A DNA stretch of 64,000 nucleotides from PGYR01 sp046290495 (GTDB taxonomy: Bacteria > Bacteroidota > Ignavibacteria > Kapaibacteriales > UBA2268), in the NCBI GenBank assembly GCA_046290495.1, contig JBKAGT010000006.1, positions 744,001 through 808,000 of the forward strand, read 5' to 3'. The notes under the pieces were generated by a model. That model was not told the origin of the DNA. It made no database searches and worked only from the letters and a program-made list of their open reading frames with translations. How positions within the stretch are numbered: position 1 is the first letter of the stretch; every line of letters begins with the position of its first letter. Below, in pieces: positions 41,404 through 50,766 of this stretch. The position numbers and the translations under genes are program-made.

Positions 41404-41477
41404 TTATTTGTAACAATGCTATTCAAATCTCATAGCGAAGTACAAAAAAAAGGGAACAATTTCTTGTCCCCTTAGAT
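41375..41477. repeat. direct repeat, copy 2 (promoter-terminator module)
   Basis: Partner of 39728-39830 with the same order and spacing: AATATACGAACAT, CCAATTA.TTG.AACAAT, AAGTACA plus A run, and CCCCTTAGAT. It contains the terminator of nuoN and the promoter of the TrmH-like gene. Confidence 0.7.
41443..41473 (-). terminator. terminator of the nuoLMN operon
   Basis: On the minus strand AAGGGGACAA pairs with TTGTTCCCTT (one G-U) around a GAAA loop and leads to eight T. It lies 30 bases after the nuoN stop. Confidence 0.85.
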
Positions 41478-41503
41478 TTTTCTTTTTTTGCTTAATGTTT
41501 GTC

Positions 41504-42985
41504 TTATAAAGCAGAGCTAATAAATGAAAGCATTCCGCCTGGATTTAGTCCTATTATCAGCACTATAGCACTAGTAACAAAGACTAATATTTTCGAGTTA
41601 TTCATTGGTAATGATTCACCAAGTGTGTCTTCTGAATCTTTGAAGTACATATTGACAACTAAGCCAATATAGAACGCAACTGAGATAATAGAAGATACTA
41701 CTGCTACAATTGCTAACCATACATAACCTTCGCTAATGACAGACATGAATAAATAGTACTTACCAAAGAATCCCGCCATAGGAGGGATACCAGCAAGTGA
41801 GAACATAAAGAAAGCCATTATTGCTGCTAATGCAGGTTGTCTTTTACTTAAGCCAGAATAGTCGTCAAAATTTAAATTTTTATTAGTATCTCTTTCTAAC
41901 ATACCAACTATTATGAAAGCTCCAATTTGCATAAATGTATATACAACAGCGTAAAACATTAAAGCTGACCAGCCTGCTTCTGTGTTTGCTACTATTCCCA
42001 TGAGCATATAACCAGCATGAGCAACAGAAGAGTATGCTAACATTCTTTTAACACTTTTTTGAACTAAAGCAGTAATGTTACCAACTAACATAGTCAAAGC
42101 TGATATAGCTGCTATTGCTATTAGTATTTTGTCAGAATCAATAGCAGATTCTAACCCAGATGGATCAAAACCAACTGGAACAATCGTTTTTGCTATAATG
42201 ATAAATCCAGCTAATGCAGCTGCCTTACCAGCTGTACTCATAAATGAAACAACAACTGTCGGTGCGCCAGTGTAAACATCTGGTGCCCATTGGTGGAAAG
42301 GAAAAGCTGATGCTTTGAAGCTAAGACCCATTATCATTAGTGCTGCTCCAAACATTAGATATGCACTATTCGCAGTGCCATTACTAATCGAAGCGGCTAT
42401 CTCAGGGAAGAACATGCTTCCTGTGCTACCATATAGCATAGCCATACCATAAACTAAGAATCCAGTAGAAAACGCTCCTAATAAGAAATACTTTAAAGCT
42501 GCTTCAACCGATCTTTTAGTGAATCTGAAGTAACCAGACATGATGTAGAATGTTACAGACATTAGCTCAATACCAATGAATAAAGTAAGTAGATGGTTAG
42601 AATGTGCAATCACCATCATACCTGCTAACGCATAGAGTACTAAGTTGTAAAATTCGTTGAGTTCAGTCTTAACCGAGTCTAGATAGTTTCTAGCATTGAG
42701 GACTATAAGCAATGCCCCTAAGCAAAATAATATATCAAAGAACGCAGAAAAACCACTAAAGCTTAGCATTCCATAAGTAATCGTTTCTTCTTTGATTAAT
42801 TCTACTCCACCAATATTTAGATAGTAGTTGTTAACAGCAAAGCCGCCAGTTAACAGGATAGTAATTATAGATAAATAATATCCACTACTTTTACTAGAGG
42901 GGTTTAGCACATCTACCAAAATTGAAATAACTGACATAGCGCCAACTATAATCAAAGGCAAAAGTAATATAAATTCTGAACTCAT
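41504..42985 (-). CDS. nuoN: NADH-quinone oxidoreductase subunit N
   Basis: NuoN is one of three antiporter-like proton-pumping subunits in the membrane arm of respiratory complex I. The 493 residues form about 14 membrane helices. The conserved Glu is in LTLFIGIELMSVTFYIMSGY, and the region SAFPFHQWAPDVYTGAPTVV with SVKRMLAYSSVAHAGYMLMG carries the lysine/histidine line and PDVYTGAPT loop that define the family. Third of nuoL-nuoM-nuoN, 30 bases after nuoM; terminator follows. Confidence 0.96.
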   Translation of the reverse strand: MSSEFILLLPLIIVGAMSVISILVDVLNPSSKSSGYYLSIITILLTGGFAVNNYYLNIGGVELIKEETITYGMLSFSGFSAFFDILFCLGALLIVLNARNYLDSVKTELNEFYNLVLYALAGMMVIAHSNHLLTLFIGIELMSVTFYIMSGYFRFTKRSVEAALKYFLLGAFSTGFLVYGMAMLYGSTGSMFFPEIAASISNGTANSAYLMFGAALMIMGLSFKASAFPFHQWAPDVYTGAPTVVVSFMSTAGKAAALAGFIIIAKTIVPVGFDPSGLESAIDSDKILIAIAAISALTMLVGNITALVQKSVKRMLAYSSVAHAGYMLMGIVANTEAGWSALMFYAVVYTFMQIGAFIIVGMLERDTNKNLNFDDYSGLSKRQPALAAIMAFFMFSLAGIPPMAGFFGKYYLFMSVISEGYVWLAIVAVVSSIISVAFYIGLVVNMYFKDSEDTLGESLPMNNSKILVFVTSAIVLIIGLNPGGMLSFISSAL

Positions 42986-43015
42986 TTTGATATTCCGTTT
43001 TTAACTAATTTACTT

Positions 43016-44584
43016 TTATTTATTTGTTAACTCATCTTCTATGATAATCTCTGTAGAACCACTCTTCATTTGAGTATGAACTTGCTCTACCTTATTTACT
43101 AACTTTTTAGTTGAAGCTTCTGATTTACTCATGAATGTACTTGGGTAAACACCTAACCAAACAATAAAGATTGTAAGTGGTATCATCATTGCTAATTCAA
43201 CTTTGTTCAAGTCTTTAAGACTTTTGTTTTCTTCGTTGTTTATTACACCAAATAAGATTCTACCGAACATCCATAGTAAGTAACAAGCTGCAAATATCAC
43301 ACCTGTAGTTGCTACTACAGCGTACCAGATATTATCTAACACAGTTGATGTGAATGCACCTATTAAAGTTAAGAACTCACCTATGAATCCATTTAATCCA
43401 GGTAAACCAACTGAAGCAAACATTGCTATACCAAAGAAGACTGTGTAAACAGGCATTACTCTTGCAATACCTCCAAACTCAGAAATTTCTCTTGTGTGTC
43501 TTCTTTCGTATATGATACCGATACAGATGAATAGCATACCTGTTGATAAACCGTGGTTAACCATTTGGATTATTGCCCCTTGTAAACCTGATTCGTTCAT
43601 AGCAAAGATACCTAGAACAACGAATCCTAAGTGTGCCACTGAAGAGTATGCAATTATCTTTTTAATGTCTGTTTGTACTAATGCTAATAGTGCACCATAA
43701 ATAATACCGACTACAGATAGGAATGAAATAACTCCTGCCCATTCGATCGATGATACTGGGAATAGCTCTATGTTAAACCTAATCAAACCATAAGTACCCA
43801 TTTTCAACAATACACCAGCTAGGATTACTGAGCCAGGCGTAGGTGCCATAGTGTGTGCATCAGGAAGCCAAGTATGAAGTGGGAATAGAGGTACTTTGAT
43901 TAGGAAAGATATAGCAAATGCCATAAATAACCAATTTTGAACATCGGCCGCGATAGCACCACTATGTTGCTTTATCAAAAGATAGTTAGTAGTAAAGCCT
44001 GTTTCTAAGCCAAGTACATCGCCTCCAATATGGAGTCCTAGCCATACAATAGCTACAAGCATAAATAATGAACCAACTATAGTATAGATAAAGAATTTTA
44101 CAGCCGCATAAACTCTGTCTTTACCACCCCATATACCGATTATAAAGTACATTGGTATTAAAATTACTTCCCAAAATACATAGAATAGGAATAAATCAAG
44201 TGCCATGAAAACGCCTAACATCCCAAACTGAAGCATTAGGAACATAAAGTAGTATTCTTTGTGTCTTTTGTGAATTGAACTAATAGATGATAGTATCGCT
44301 ATTGGAGTTATAAATGTAGTTAGCATTACCATTAGTAATGACATTCCATCCAATCCTACTCTAAAGCCGGCATCAATAGCAGGAATCCAAGTAGTATCTA
44401 TTACAAACTGGAATCCACCTGAGCTACTATCAAAACTAAAATACAGTCCTAAAGAAACTAGAAAGGCAACTAATGATGTACCTAAAGATACAGTTTCTAT
44501 AAGTTTTCTATTGTCCTTATTGAGGAATAGTACTACTATAGCACCCAACAGGGGAATTAATAAAGTCGCTAATAATATTGTCAT
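43016..44584 (-). CDS. nuoM: NADH-quinone oxidoreductase subunit M
   Basis: Antiporter-like membrane subunit of complex I. The 522-residue, ~14-helix protein has the key Glu in FYVFWEVILIPMYFIIGIWG, the Lys region KVPLFPLHTWLPDAHTMAPT and TDIKKIIAYSSVAHLGFVVL. A polar, lysine-rich tail of ~40 residues follows the last helix. It lies 16 bases after nuoL and 30 before nuoN, one transcription unit. Confidence 0.97.
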   Translation of the reverse strand: MTILLATLLIPLLGAIVVLFLNKDNRKLIETVSLGTSLVAFLVSLGLYFSFDSSSGGFQFVIDTTWIPAIDAGFRVGLDGMSLLMVMLTTFITPIAILSSISSIHKRHKEYYFMFLMLQFGMLGVFMALDLFLFYVFWEVILIPMYFIIGIWGGKDRVYAAVKFFIYTIVGSLFMLVAIVWLGLHIGGDVLGLETGFTTNYLLIKQHSGAIAADVQNWLFMAFAISFLIKVPLFPLHTWLPDAHTMAPTPGSVILAGVLLKMGTYGLIRFNIELFPVSSIEWAGVISFLSVVGIIYGALLALVQTDIKKIIAYSSVAHLGFVVLGIFAMNESGLQGAIIQMVNHGLSTGMLFICIGIIYERRHTREISEFGGIARVMPVYTVFFGIAMFASVGLPGLNGFIGEFLTLIGAFTSTVLDNIWYAVVATTGVIFAACYLLWMFGRILFGVINNEENKSLKDLNKVELAMMIPLTIFIVWLGVYPSTFMSKSEASTKKLVNKVEQVHTQMKSGSTEIIIEDELTNK

Positions 44585-44600
44585 CTTTTCTCTATGTTTT

Positions 44601-46568
44601 TTAGAATATCAAGTAACCAATTAAAATTAAAATACCTAGCATCATAACTGCTGCATAGGTTTGTGCTACACCAGATTGTAATCTTCTAACACCTTTTGCT
44701 GTTGCATTTGCTAAGAAACCAGCTCCATTAACGAAACCATCAACAACGTTTAAGTCAAATATTTTCCAGAAGAAATCACGAGATGATTTGAATATAGGTG
44801 TTACAAATGCTCCGTAATAGAAATTATCCAAATACCATTTGTTCCATAGTATTTTGTAGGCTGTCCCAAATCTGTTTGTAAGCGATCTAGCAGTTGACCA
44901 GTTCTCATCGTTTTTATAAATACTTCTAGCAAGTAAGATTGCTATGATTGCCACTAATGTAGATACACCCATAAGGACATATTCTATAGTATGTATTTCA
45001 TGAACTCCTGTGAAGCCCATAATGTAGTTTGAATCAGCAAAAATTGGGCTTAAGAAATTTTCTAATATGTTCGGATGGTCCGAAATAAAGAATCCTAGAA
45101 CGTAAGGAATACCTAAGAAACCACCAACAGCTGATAGCACAGCTAAGACAACCAAAGGAATTGTCATAGACTTCGGAGATTCGTGAGGGTGTACCTTTTC
45201 TGCGTCAAATCTTTCTTTACCATGGAATGTTAAGTAAAGCAATCTAAACATATAAAATGCAGTGAAGAATGCAGCTAATCCTAACATGATCCATAAAAAG
45301 ATGCTACCATCACTGTAAGTCTTCCATAATATTTCATCTTTAGAGAAGAAACCACTGAAGAATGGTATACCAGAAATTGCTAATGAACCAACTAAGAATG
45401 TCTTATAAGTTGTTGGCATATGTTCTTTCAAGCCACCCATTTTCTTAATGTCTTGTTCTTCATGCATACCATGAATAACTGATCCAGAACCTAAGAAAAG
45501 TAATCCTTTGAAAAATGCGTGAGTCATAACGTGGAATATAGCTGCAACCCAAGCTCCAACGCCTAAGGCAGCAAACATAAACCCAAGTTGACTGACAGTA
45601 GAATATGCTAATACTTTTTTAATGTCATTTTGTACCAATCCAATACTTGCTGCTAGTAATGCAGTTGCCGCACCTACGTAAGCTACAACCATCATAGCAT
45701 CTGGTGCAGAAGCAAAAATAACTGAGTTTCTTGCGATTAAGAATATACCTGCTGTTACCATAGTAGCTGCGTGGATAAGAGCAGAAACTGATGTAGGACC
45801 TGCCATCGCATCAGGTAGCCAGCCAGCCAAAGGAATTTGTGCAGATTTACCAGTACAACCTAAGAAAAGTAAAAGTGCGATAGCTGTGATTAACCCAGTG
45901 TCGTGCAGAGTGAAATCGTTAGCTACCATTGCATTTACTTGAGAATATTCTAATGTACCAAAGTTCATGTAGATAAGAAAAATAGCTACAAGCATCCCGA
46001 AGTCACCAATTCTGTTGACTATAAATGCTTTGTTTGCAGCATCACCTGTCCAAGTGATTCTAAACCCATCAAACTTTCTATCATACCAAAAACCAATTAA
46101 AAGATATGATGCAAGACCTACGCCTTCCCAGCCAAGAAAAGTAACTAAAAAGCTACTGCCTAATACTAGATTAAGCATCATAAATATAAATAGGTTGAGG
46201 TAGGCAAAGAATCTGTAGAAACTTCTGTCACCATGCATATAACCAATACTGTAAATATGAATAAGTGAACCGATACCAGTAATAATTAGCACGAATATAA
46301 TCGAAAGTCTATCAACTTGATAAGCAAAGTCTAGAGAAAAATCCCCAGCACTAAACCAATTGAATAAGTTGATTATGTGAGCTTCACCAGTGGAATCACC
46401 AGCTAAGTTGAAAAATATAGAAAGTGCTATTAGAAATGATATGGCAACAGTAGAAGTTGCAATTGTCCCTATTAGTTTTTCGCTACCTATTTTTTTACCA
46501 AATAACCCAAGGATAAGAAATCCTACAAGTGGTAGTAGAGGTACGATCGTAATCAATTCAGGCATCAA
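44601..46568 (-). CDS. nuoL: NADH-quinone oxidoreductase subunit L
   Basis: Largest antiporter-like subunit of complex I, with the long C-terminal lateral helix that runs along the membrane arm. The 655 residues include FLGWEGVGLASYLLIGFWYD, PLAGWLPDAMAGPTSVSALI and NDIKKVLAYSTVSQLGFMFA, plus the long C-terminal region (about 500-655). It is the first gene of nuoLMN here; upstream DNA is a divergent surface-protein gene, so the rest of the nuo genes (A-K) must lie elsewhere. Confidence 0.97.
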   Translation of the reverse strand: MMPELITIVPLLPLVGFLILGLFGKKIGSEKLIGTIATSTVAISFLIALSIFFNLAGDSTGEAHIINLFNWFSAGDFSLDFAYQVDRLSIIFVLIITGIGSLIHIYSIGYMHGDRSFYRFFAYLNLFIFMMLNLVLGSSFLVTFLGWEGVGLASYLLIGFWYDRKFDGFRITWTGDAANKAFIVNRIGDFGMLVAIFLIYMNFGTLEYSQVNAMVANDFTLHDTGLITAIALLLFLGCTGKSAQIPLAGWLPDAMAGPTSVSALIHAATMVTAGIFLIARNSVIFASAPDAMMVVAYVGAATALLAASIGLVQNDIKKVLAYSTVSQLGFMFAALGVGAWVAAIFHVMTHAFFKGLLFLGSGSVIHGMHEEQDIKKMGGLKEHMPTTYKTFLVGSLAISGIPFFSGFFSKDEILWKTYSDGSIFLWIMLGLAAFFTAFYMFRLLYLTFHGKERFDAEKVHPHESPKSMTIPLVVLAVLSAVGGFLGIPYVLGFFISDHPNILENFLSPIFADSNYIMGFTGVHEIHTIEYVLMGVSTLVAIIAILLARSIYKNDENWSTARSLTNRFGTAYKILWNKWYLDNFYYGAFVTPIFKSSRDFFWKIFDLNVVDGFVNGAGFLANATAKGVRRLQSGVAQTYAAVMMLGILILIGYLIF

Positions 46569-46758
46569 ATTTCCCGCTGTTTGTGTACAATTACTTTTTA
46601 TTCAAAATATATAAAGCCAAAAATAAGAAATTCCCATTGATTACCCAATTAATCTTTACCATATAATTATGAACATTGCTAAAATTATAACCTTATTTAA
46701 TCTTGTGTTTTAATTTTTGTATATTGACTAATTATTTAAAAATCAATGAACCATAATT

Positions 46759-49572
46759 ATGATTTGCAATTTGAAATACTGGGTGCTATTTTTTACGGTT
46801 TTTTCCATTTCCTTTTTGTATTCTACAACTCCTGATAAATACTTACTAAAAACCAGCAATTCTGGAACGGAGTTTTATTTTTCAATCCCACCAAGCTATA
46901 ATGAGTCAGGTAAAACCCCTCAAGTTAAAGTCTCTGTTCTTTCTTCATATGAGTCAGAAGTAACTATCGAAATTCAATCTTCTAGTTACTCAGAAACTAA
47001 GCAAACAATTAAGAATAGTATTGTAGAGTTTAATATAGACCAAAATGATGCAGAACCAATTACACACAATGGAATAACTGACAAAAAGAGAGAAGCAAAT
47101 ATTTATCAGAGCTCAGCAATCCATGTGACTTCTGAAAAGCCTGTTATTGTGTATGTAATTATTCAGAATGGAACTGTAACAGAAGGATTTATGGCTCTTC
47201 CAATTCAAAATTTGGGAAATGAGTATATCACTATGGCTTACAATGAACCAAATATGGGTACACCTGGTTGGTTTAGCCCTTTCACAACTATAACAGCAAG
47301 TGAAAATAATACTTCAGTCAAATTTACAATGGGTGGTGATGAATCTTCAAATTCTGAGATTGCTCTCAATAGTGGTGCATCGTTGAAAAAAGGGGAGTCA
47401 ATTGAAAGAATTTTGAATAAAGGAGATGTATGGGTTTTATCTGTCAATGGAAAAGGGCAAGATTTATCTGGAAGCTTAGTTGAATCTACAAAACCTGTGG
47501 CAGTGGTATCAGGTGTGAATTGTGCCATGATTCCTGAAGGTAATACTTCATGTAATTATATTGTGGAAATGGAGCTTCCAACTAATTTATATGGAAAAAA
47601 TTACTTTGTAACTCCTAGCATGTATAGATCATATAATGGGTTTGTAAGGGTGTATGCCAAGGATGACGAGGCTGCTGTATATAGAAATGGTCAGTTATTA
47701 GATATTATCTCAGAAAAAGGGGAGTATCTCGAATTTAGATTATGGGATAAAGTTGACGCAAGTGACGACCCAATACCACCAAAATTAGCTAGTATTTCCT
47801 CTAATAAAGACATAGCAGTAGTTTACTATAACCCAGGTACTCGTGAGGATTTTGTCGCAGGTAACCAAACTCCTGATAATCCTTATATGATGCAAATTAT
47901 TCCCGCAGAACAGTTTACCAATTTGTCATATTTTGCTTCTCCTAATGCTATAGGAACTAATGACCCATTTATTAACAATGGAATCATAGTTACATTCGAA
48001 ACCCCTGATGGCAATATACCCGATGATTTAATGTTAGCGAAAATTGATATCGATAATGTTATTGAAGAATGGTCAAAAGTTAGAGATTTGGCTGATGAAG
48101 TATATAATTTTGATGAAAACTATAATAGCAAATCTATTAGTTCCGCTATTCTCGACTTATCGATTGAGGGTAATTACGTCATTAAGTCAGAATCTAATGC
48201 TTTTAGTATTCAGTCAGTTAGTTTGGGGGGAAACTACTCACCTTATGGATTTCCGTCAGGAGGACAGTTTTATAATTCAGATAGTGATAATACAGCACCT
48301 ATAGCTCAGTATCTGATTGACTGTGATGGTAATATTGTAGAAGGTGCAGGAGTTGTCTTTGATTATGATGATAGTGGTAATAAGACTAGCAATCTAAAGT
48401 ATGCAGGATTCGATAATCTTACGAATTACGAACTAGAAATATTTAGTAATTCATCAGATTCTGTTTCATGGTCTTTAACAAGGATAGATAGTGAACTACC
48501 AGCAAGCGCTACATTAATTATGATAGATAATGAAGGCAATATGGACGAGGTTGAAATAGAGTACATAATTGACGATTATAGTGTAAGTAATAATGAAGGT
48601 TATACAAATCATCCAAATGTTATAACTTATAGTTTGTTAGATACACTGTATAATCAATCTGAAATCAATGACTTGTATGTCATGGCTTTGGAATATTCTA
48701 ATGTCTCGGACAACTTCAAATATAAAGTATTAGAACCAACTTCTTGGGATTTTGGTGACCCAATCCCAACCAAAGGAAAGCTAGTGATAGAATCAACTAT
48801 TGAGAAAGCTGAGTTCGAAGACTCCATGATCTATTCTGACACACTATTCGTAACTTTTGGTTTTTATAATGGTAGACAAATAGCCGAATGCGAAAAGCAG
48901 GAATTGATTATCAAAAACTTTGAAGTCGAATTTCCTAAATATAGTTTAGAAAGTGGGAGCGAATTAGAAGATATAAAGAATGGTGATGCAAAAATTAGTA
49001 TTCAAGATACTCTATATAACTTGAGTAGTAAGTATCCACTCTATGTATCTGATATATCCCTGAAATATGGAGATAGGGGCTTTGAATTCGACAGAGTAAT
49101 ACCAAATAGCTGGACACTTGGAGATTCTATTGATCCAAATGAAAGCATAATTATTGAAATGATCTATGACCCTAACCACACTCCGCAAACCAATGAAGAA
49201 CAAATAGTTATCGATTCTTTAGGAGTAGAGATTTCGGCTTTTGATAATGCAGGGGTGTTGGAGCCAATTGATTTTACTTATTTAACAGAACAAAAAGCTA
49301 AAATTAAAGCAAAGACTGAATCGTCTGTAAATTATGAAGATAGTAAGTATGACATTATTGTTAAAAATAATCAATTGATTTTAGAAGGTGATTATTACAA
49401 GAATCATTTAGAATCAATAGAGCTATTTGATATTGATGGTAACGAGATTGCAAATTTCACAGCTAACATCAGTAACACCTATAAAATAATAGGTATAGCT
49501 AGCGGTATATACTTTGTTGCAATAGAGATAAATAACGTGAGAATTATCAAAAAAATAATAATAACTAATTAA
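46759..49572 (+). CDS. secreted IgGFc-binding-like protein with T9SS sorting domain
   Basis: A signal peptide (about 8-22, VLFFTVFSISFLYS) leads a 937-residue protein. The first ~420 residues match the IgGFc-binding N-domain style: GTEFYFSIPPSYNE, VTSEKPVIVYVIIQNGT, LPIQNLGNEYITMAYNEPNM, GSLVESTKPVAVVSGVNCA and ELPTNLYGKNYFVTPSM. The middle (about 520-830) has two or three beta repeats with a shared RVIPNSWTLGD / VLEPTSWDFGD line. The C-terminal ~75 residues (ELFDIDGNEIANF ... IASGIYFVAIEINNVRIIKK) form a T9SS sorting domain. A paralogue is at 50767. Likely a surface adhesin (inference). Divergent from nuoL. Confidence 0.85.
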   Translation: MICNLKYWVLFFTVFSISFLYSTTPDKYLLKTSNSGTEFYFSIPPSYNESGKTPQVKVSVLSSYESEVTIEIQSSSYSETKQTIKNSIVEFNIDQNDAEPITHNGITDKKREANIYQSSAIHVTSEKPVIVYVIIQNGTVTEGFMALPIQNLGNEYITMAYNEPNMGTPGWFSPFTTITASENNTSVKFTMGGDESSNSEIALNSGASLKKGESIERILNKGDVWVLSVNGKGQDLSGSLVESTKPVAVVSGVNCAMIPEGNTSCNYIVEMELPTNLYGKNYFVTPSMYRSYNGFVRVYAKDDEAAVYRNGQLLDIISEKGEYLEFRLWDKVDASDDPIPPKLASISSNKDIAVVYYNPGTREDFVAGNQTPDNPYMMQIIPAEQFTNLSYFASPNAIGTNDPFINNGIIVTFETPDGNIPDDLMLAKIDIDNVIEEWSKVRDLADEVYNFDENYNSKSISSAILDLSIEGNYVIKSESNAFSIQSVSLGGNYSPYGFPSGGQFYNSDSDNTAPIAQYLIDCDGNIVEGAGVVFDYDDSGNKTSNLKYAGFDNLTNYELEIFSNSSDSVSWSLTRIDSELPASATLIMIDNEGNMDEVEIEYIIDDYSVSNNEGYTNHPNVITYSLLDTLYNQSEINDLYVMALEYSNVSDNFKYKVLEPTSWDFGDPIPTKGKLVIESTIEKAEFEDSMIYSDTLFVTFGFYNGRQIAECEKQELIIKNFEVEFPKYSLESGSELEDIKNGDAKISIQDTLYNLSSKYPLYVSDISLKYGDRGFEFDRVIPNSWTLGDSIDPNESIIIEMIYDPNHTPQTNEEQIVIDSLGVEISAFDNAGVLEPIDFTYLTEQKAKIKAKTESSVNYEDSKYDIIVKNNQLILEGDYYKNHLESIELFDIDGNEIANFTANISNTYKIIGIASGIYFVAIEINNVRIIKKIIITN

Positions 49573-49587
49573 AATAGGGTAAATGAT

Positions 49588-50628
49588 ATGAAAAAAATGA
49601 GCATAATTGCTTCCATTGTACTTTTTGTAATTATACTAGCGGCTTGTGGTGATGAGAAAGATGCAAAATTGCAAGTAAAAGATTCTGATAAAAAAGACGA
49701 GCTACTAGAAAGAGCACAAGGATTATTTGCTGTATTACCAGCTAAAGCAGAGAATCCAGAAAACCCTCTAACTCAAGAAAAAATTGCTTTAGGTAAAAAG
49801 CTATACTTTGATACAGCATTGTCGATGGATGGAAACAATAGCTGTAACTCTTGTCATAACTTGGAAACTTATGGTGTTGATAACTTGAAAACTTCTCCTG
49901 GTGATAAAGGTGAGTTTGGAAATAGGAACTCTCCGACTGTACTCAATGCTGCATTCCACACAACACAGTTTTGGGACGGAAGAGCAAAAGACGTTGAAGA
50001 ACAAGCAACCGGCCCAATTGTTAACCCAGTGGAAATGGCAATGCCGAGTCCCGAATTTGTAGTGAAAAGGTTAAGCGAAAATGAGGAATATAGAACAGCA
50101 TTTGCTGAGGTATTCCCAGAAGAAAAGATAACTATTAAAAATGTAGGTAAAGCGATAGCCGCATTCGAAAGAACACTAATTACACCTTCAAGGTTTGATG
50201 ATTATTTGGCAGGAGAAGCAACTGCACTAACTGACAAAGAAAAAGAAGGCTTAAAGACTTTTATGGATACAGGTTGTATCACTTGTCACAACGGTTCTCA
50301 GCTTGGTGGTAATATGTTTCAGAAGTTTGGAGTTCATAAGCCGTATTGGGAAGCAACAGGCAGCGAAGTAGTCGATGAAGGTAGATTTGAGGTTACAGGC
50401 AACGAGTCTGACAAATATATGTTCAAAGTGCCTGGTTTAAGAAATATAGAAAAGACATGGCCTTATTTCCATGATGGAAGTGTAGAAAGCTTAGATGAGG
50501 CAGTAGCTATTATGGCTGATGTTCAGTTAAACAAACAGCTGACAGATGAGGAGATTGATAACATAACTGCATTCTTGAAAACGCTAACAGGTGAAGTTTC
50601 TGAAGAAGCACTTATGTCTAGTAACTAG
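49588..50628 (+). CDS. di-heme cytochrome c peroxidase (CcpA/MauG family)
   Basis: The protein reduces H2O2 with electrons from cytochrome c in the periplasm. The N-terminus is a lipoprotein-type signal (ILAACG, Cys20). Two heme c sites are present: C86-NS-C89-H90 and C230-IT-C233-H234. Surrounding motifs include LGKKLYFDTALSMDGNNSC, FGNRNSPTVLNAAF, FWDGRAKDVEEQATGPI, Met278 in KYMFKVPGLRNI, and WPYFHDGSVESLDEAV. The 346 residues are normal length. It lies between two paralogous surface-protein genes, 15 bases after the first. Confidence 0.95.
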   Translation: MKKMSIIASIVLFVIILAACGDEKDAKLQVKDSDKKDELLERAQGLFAVLPAKAENPENPLTQEKIALGKKLYFDTALSMDGNNSCNSCHNLETYGVDNLKTSPGDKGEFGNRNSPTVLNAAFHTTQFWDGRAKDVEEQATGPIVNPVEMAMPSPEFVVKRLSENEEYRTAFAEVFPEEKITIKNVGKAIAAFERTLITPSRFDDYLAGEATALTDKEKEGLKTFMDTGCITCHNGSQLGGNMFQKFGVHKPYWEATGSEVVDEGRFEVTGNESDKYMFKVPGLRNIEKTWPYFHDGSVESLDEAVAIMADVQLNKQLTDEEIDNITAFLKTLTGEVSEEALMSSN

Positions 50629-50652
50629 AATTATATACAGACATAGACTCAG

Positions 50653-50688
50653 AATCCCAAGTGATAGTTATTGCTTGGGATTTTTTTG
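50653..50688 (+). terminator. terminator after the cytochrome c peroxidase
   Basis: AATCCCAAG / CTTGGGATT (9-base stem) with a 12-base loop, followed by seven T. Confidence 0.9.
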
Positions 50689-50766
50689 TTTTATTCTTAG
50701 AAATTGTAACTAAACTGATTCTCTATGTGTCATCATTGTAAGCTTAAAAATGAAAATGAGGACTCA

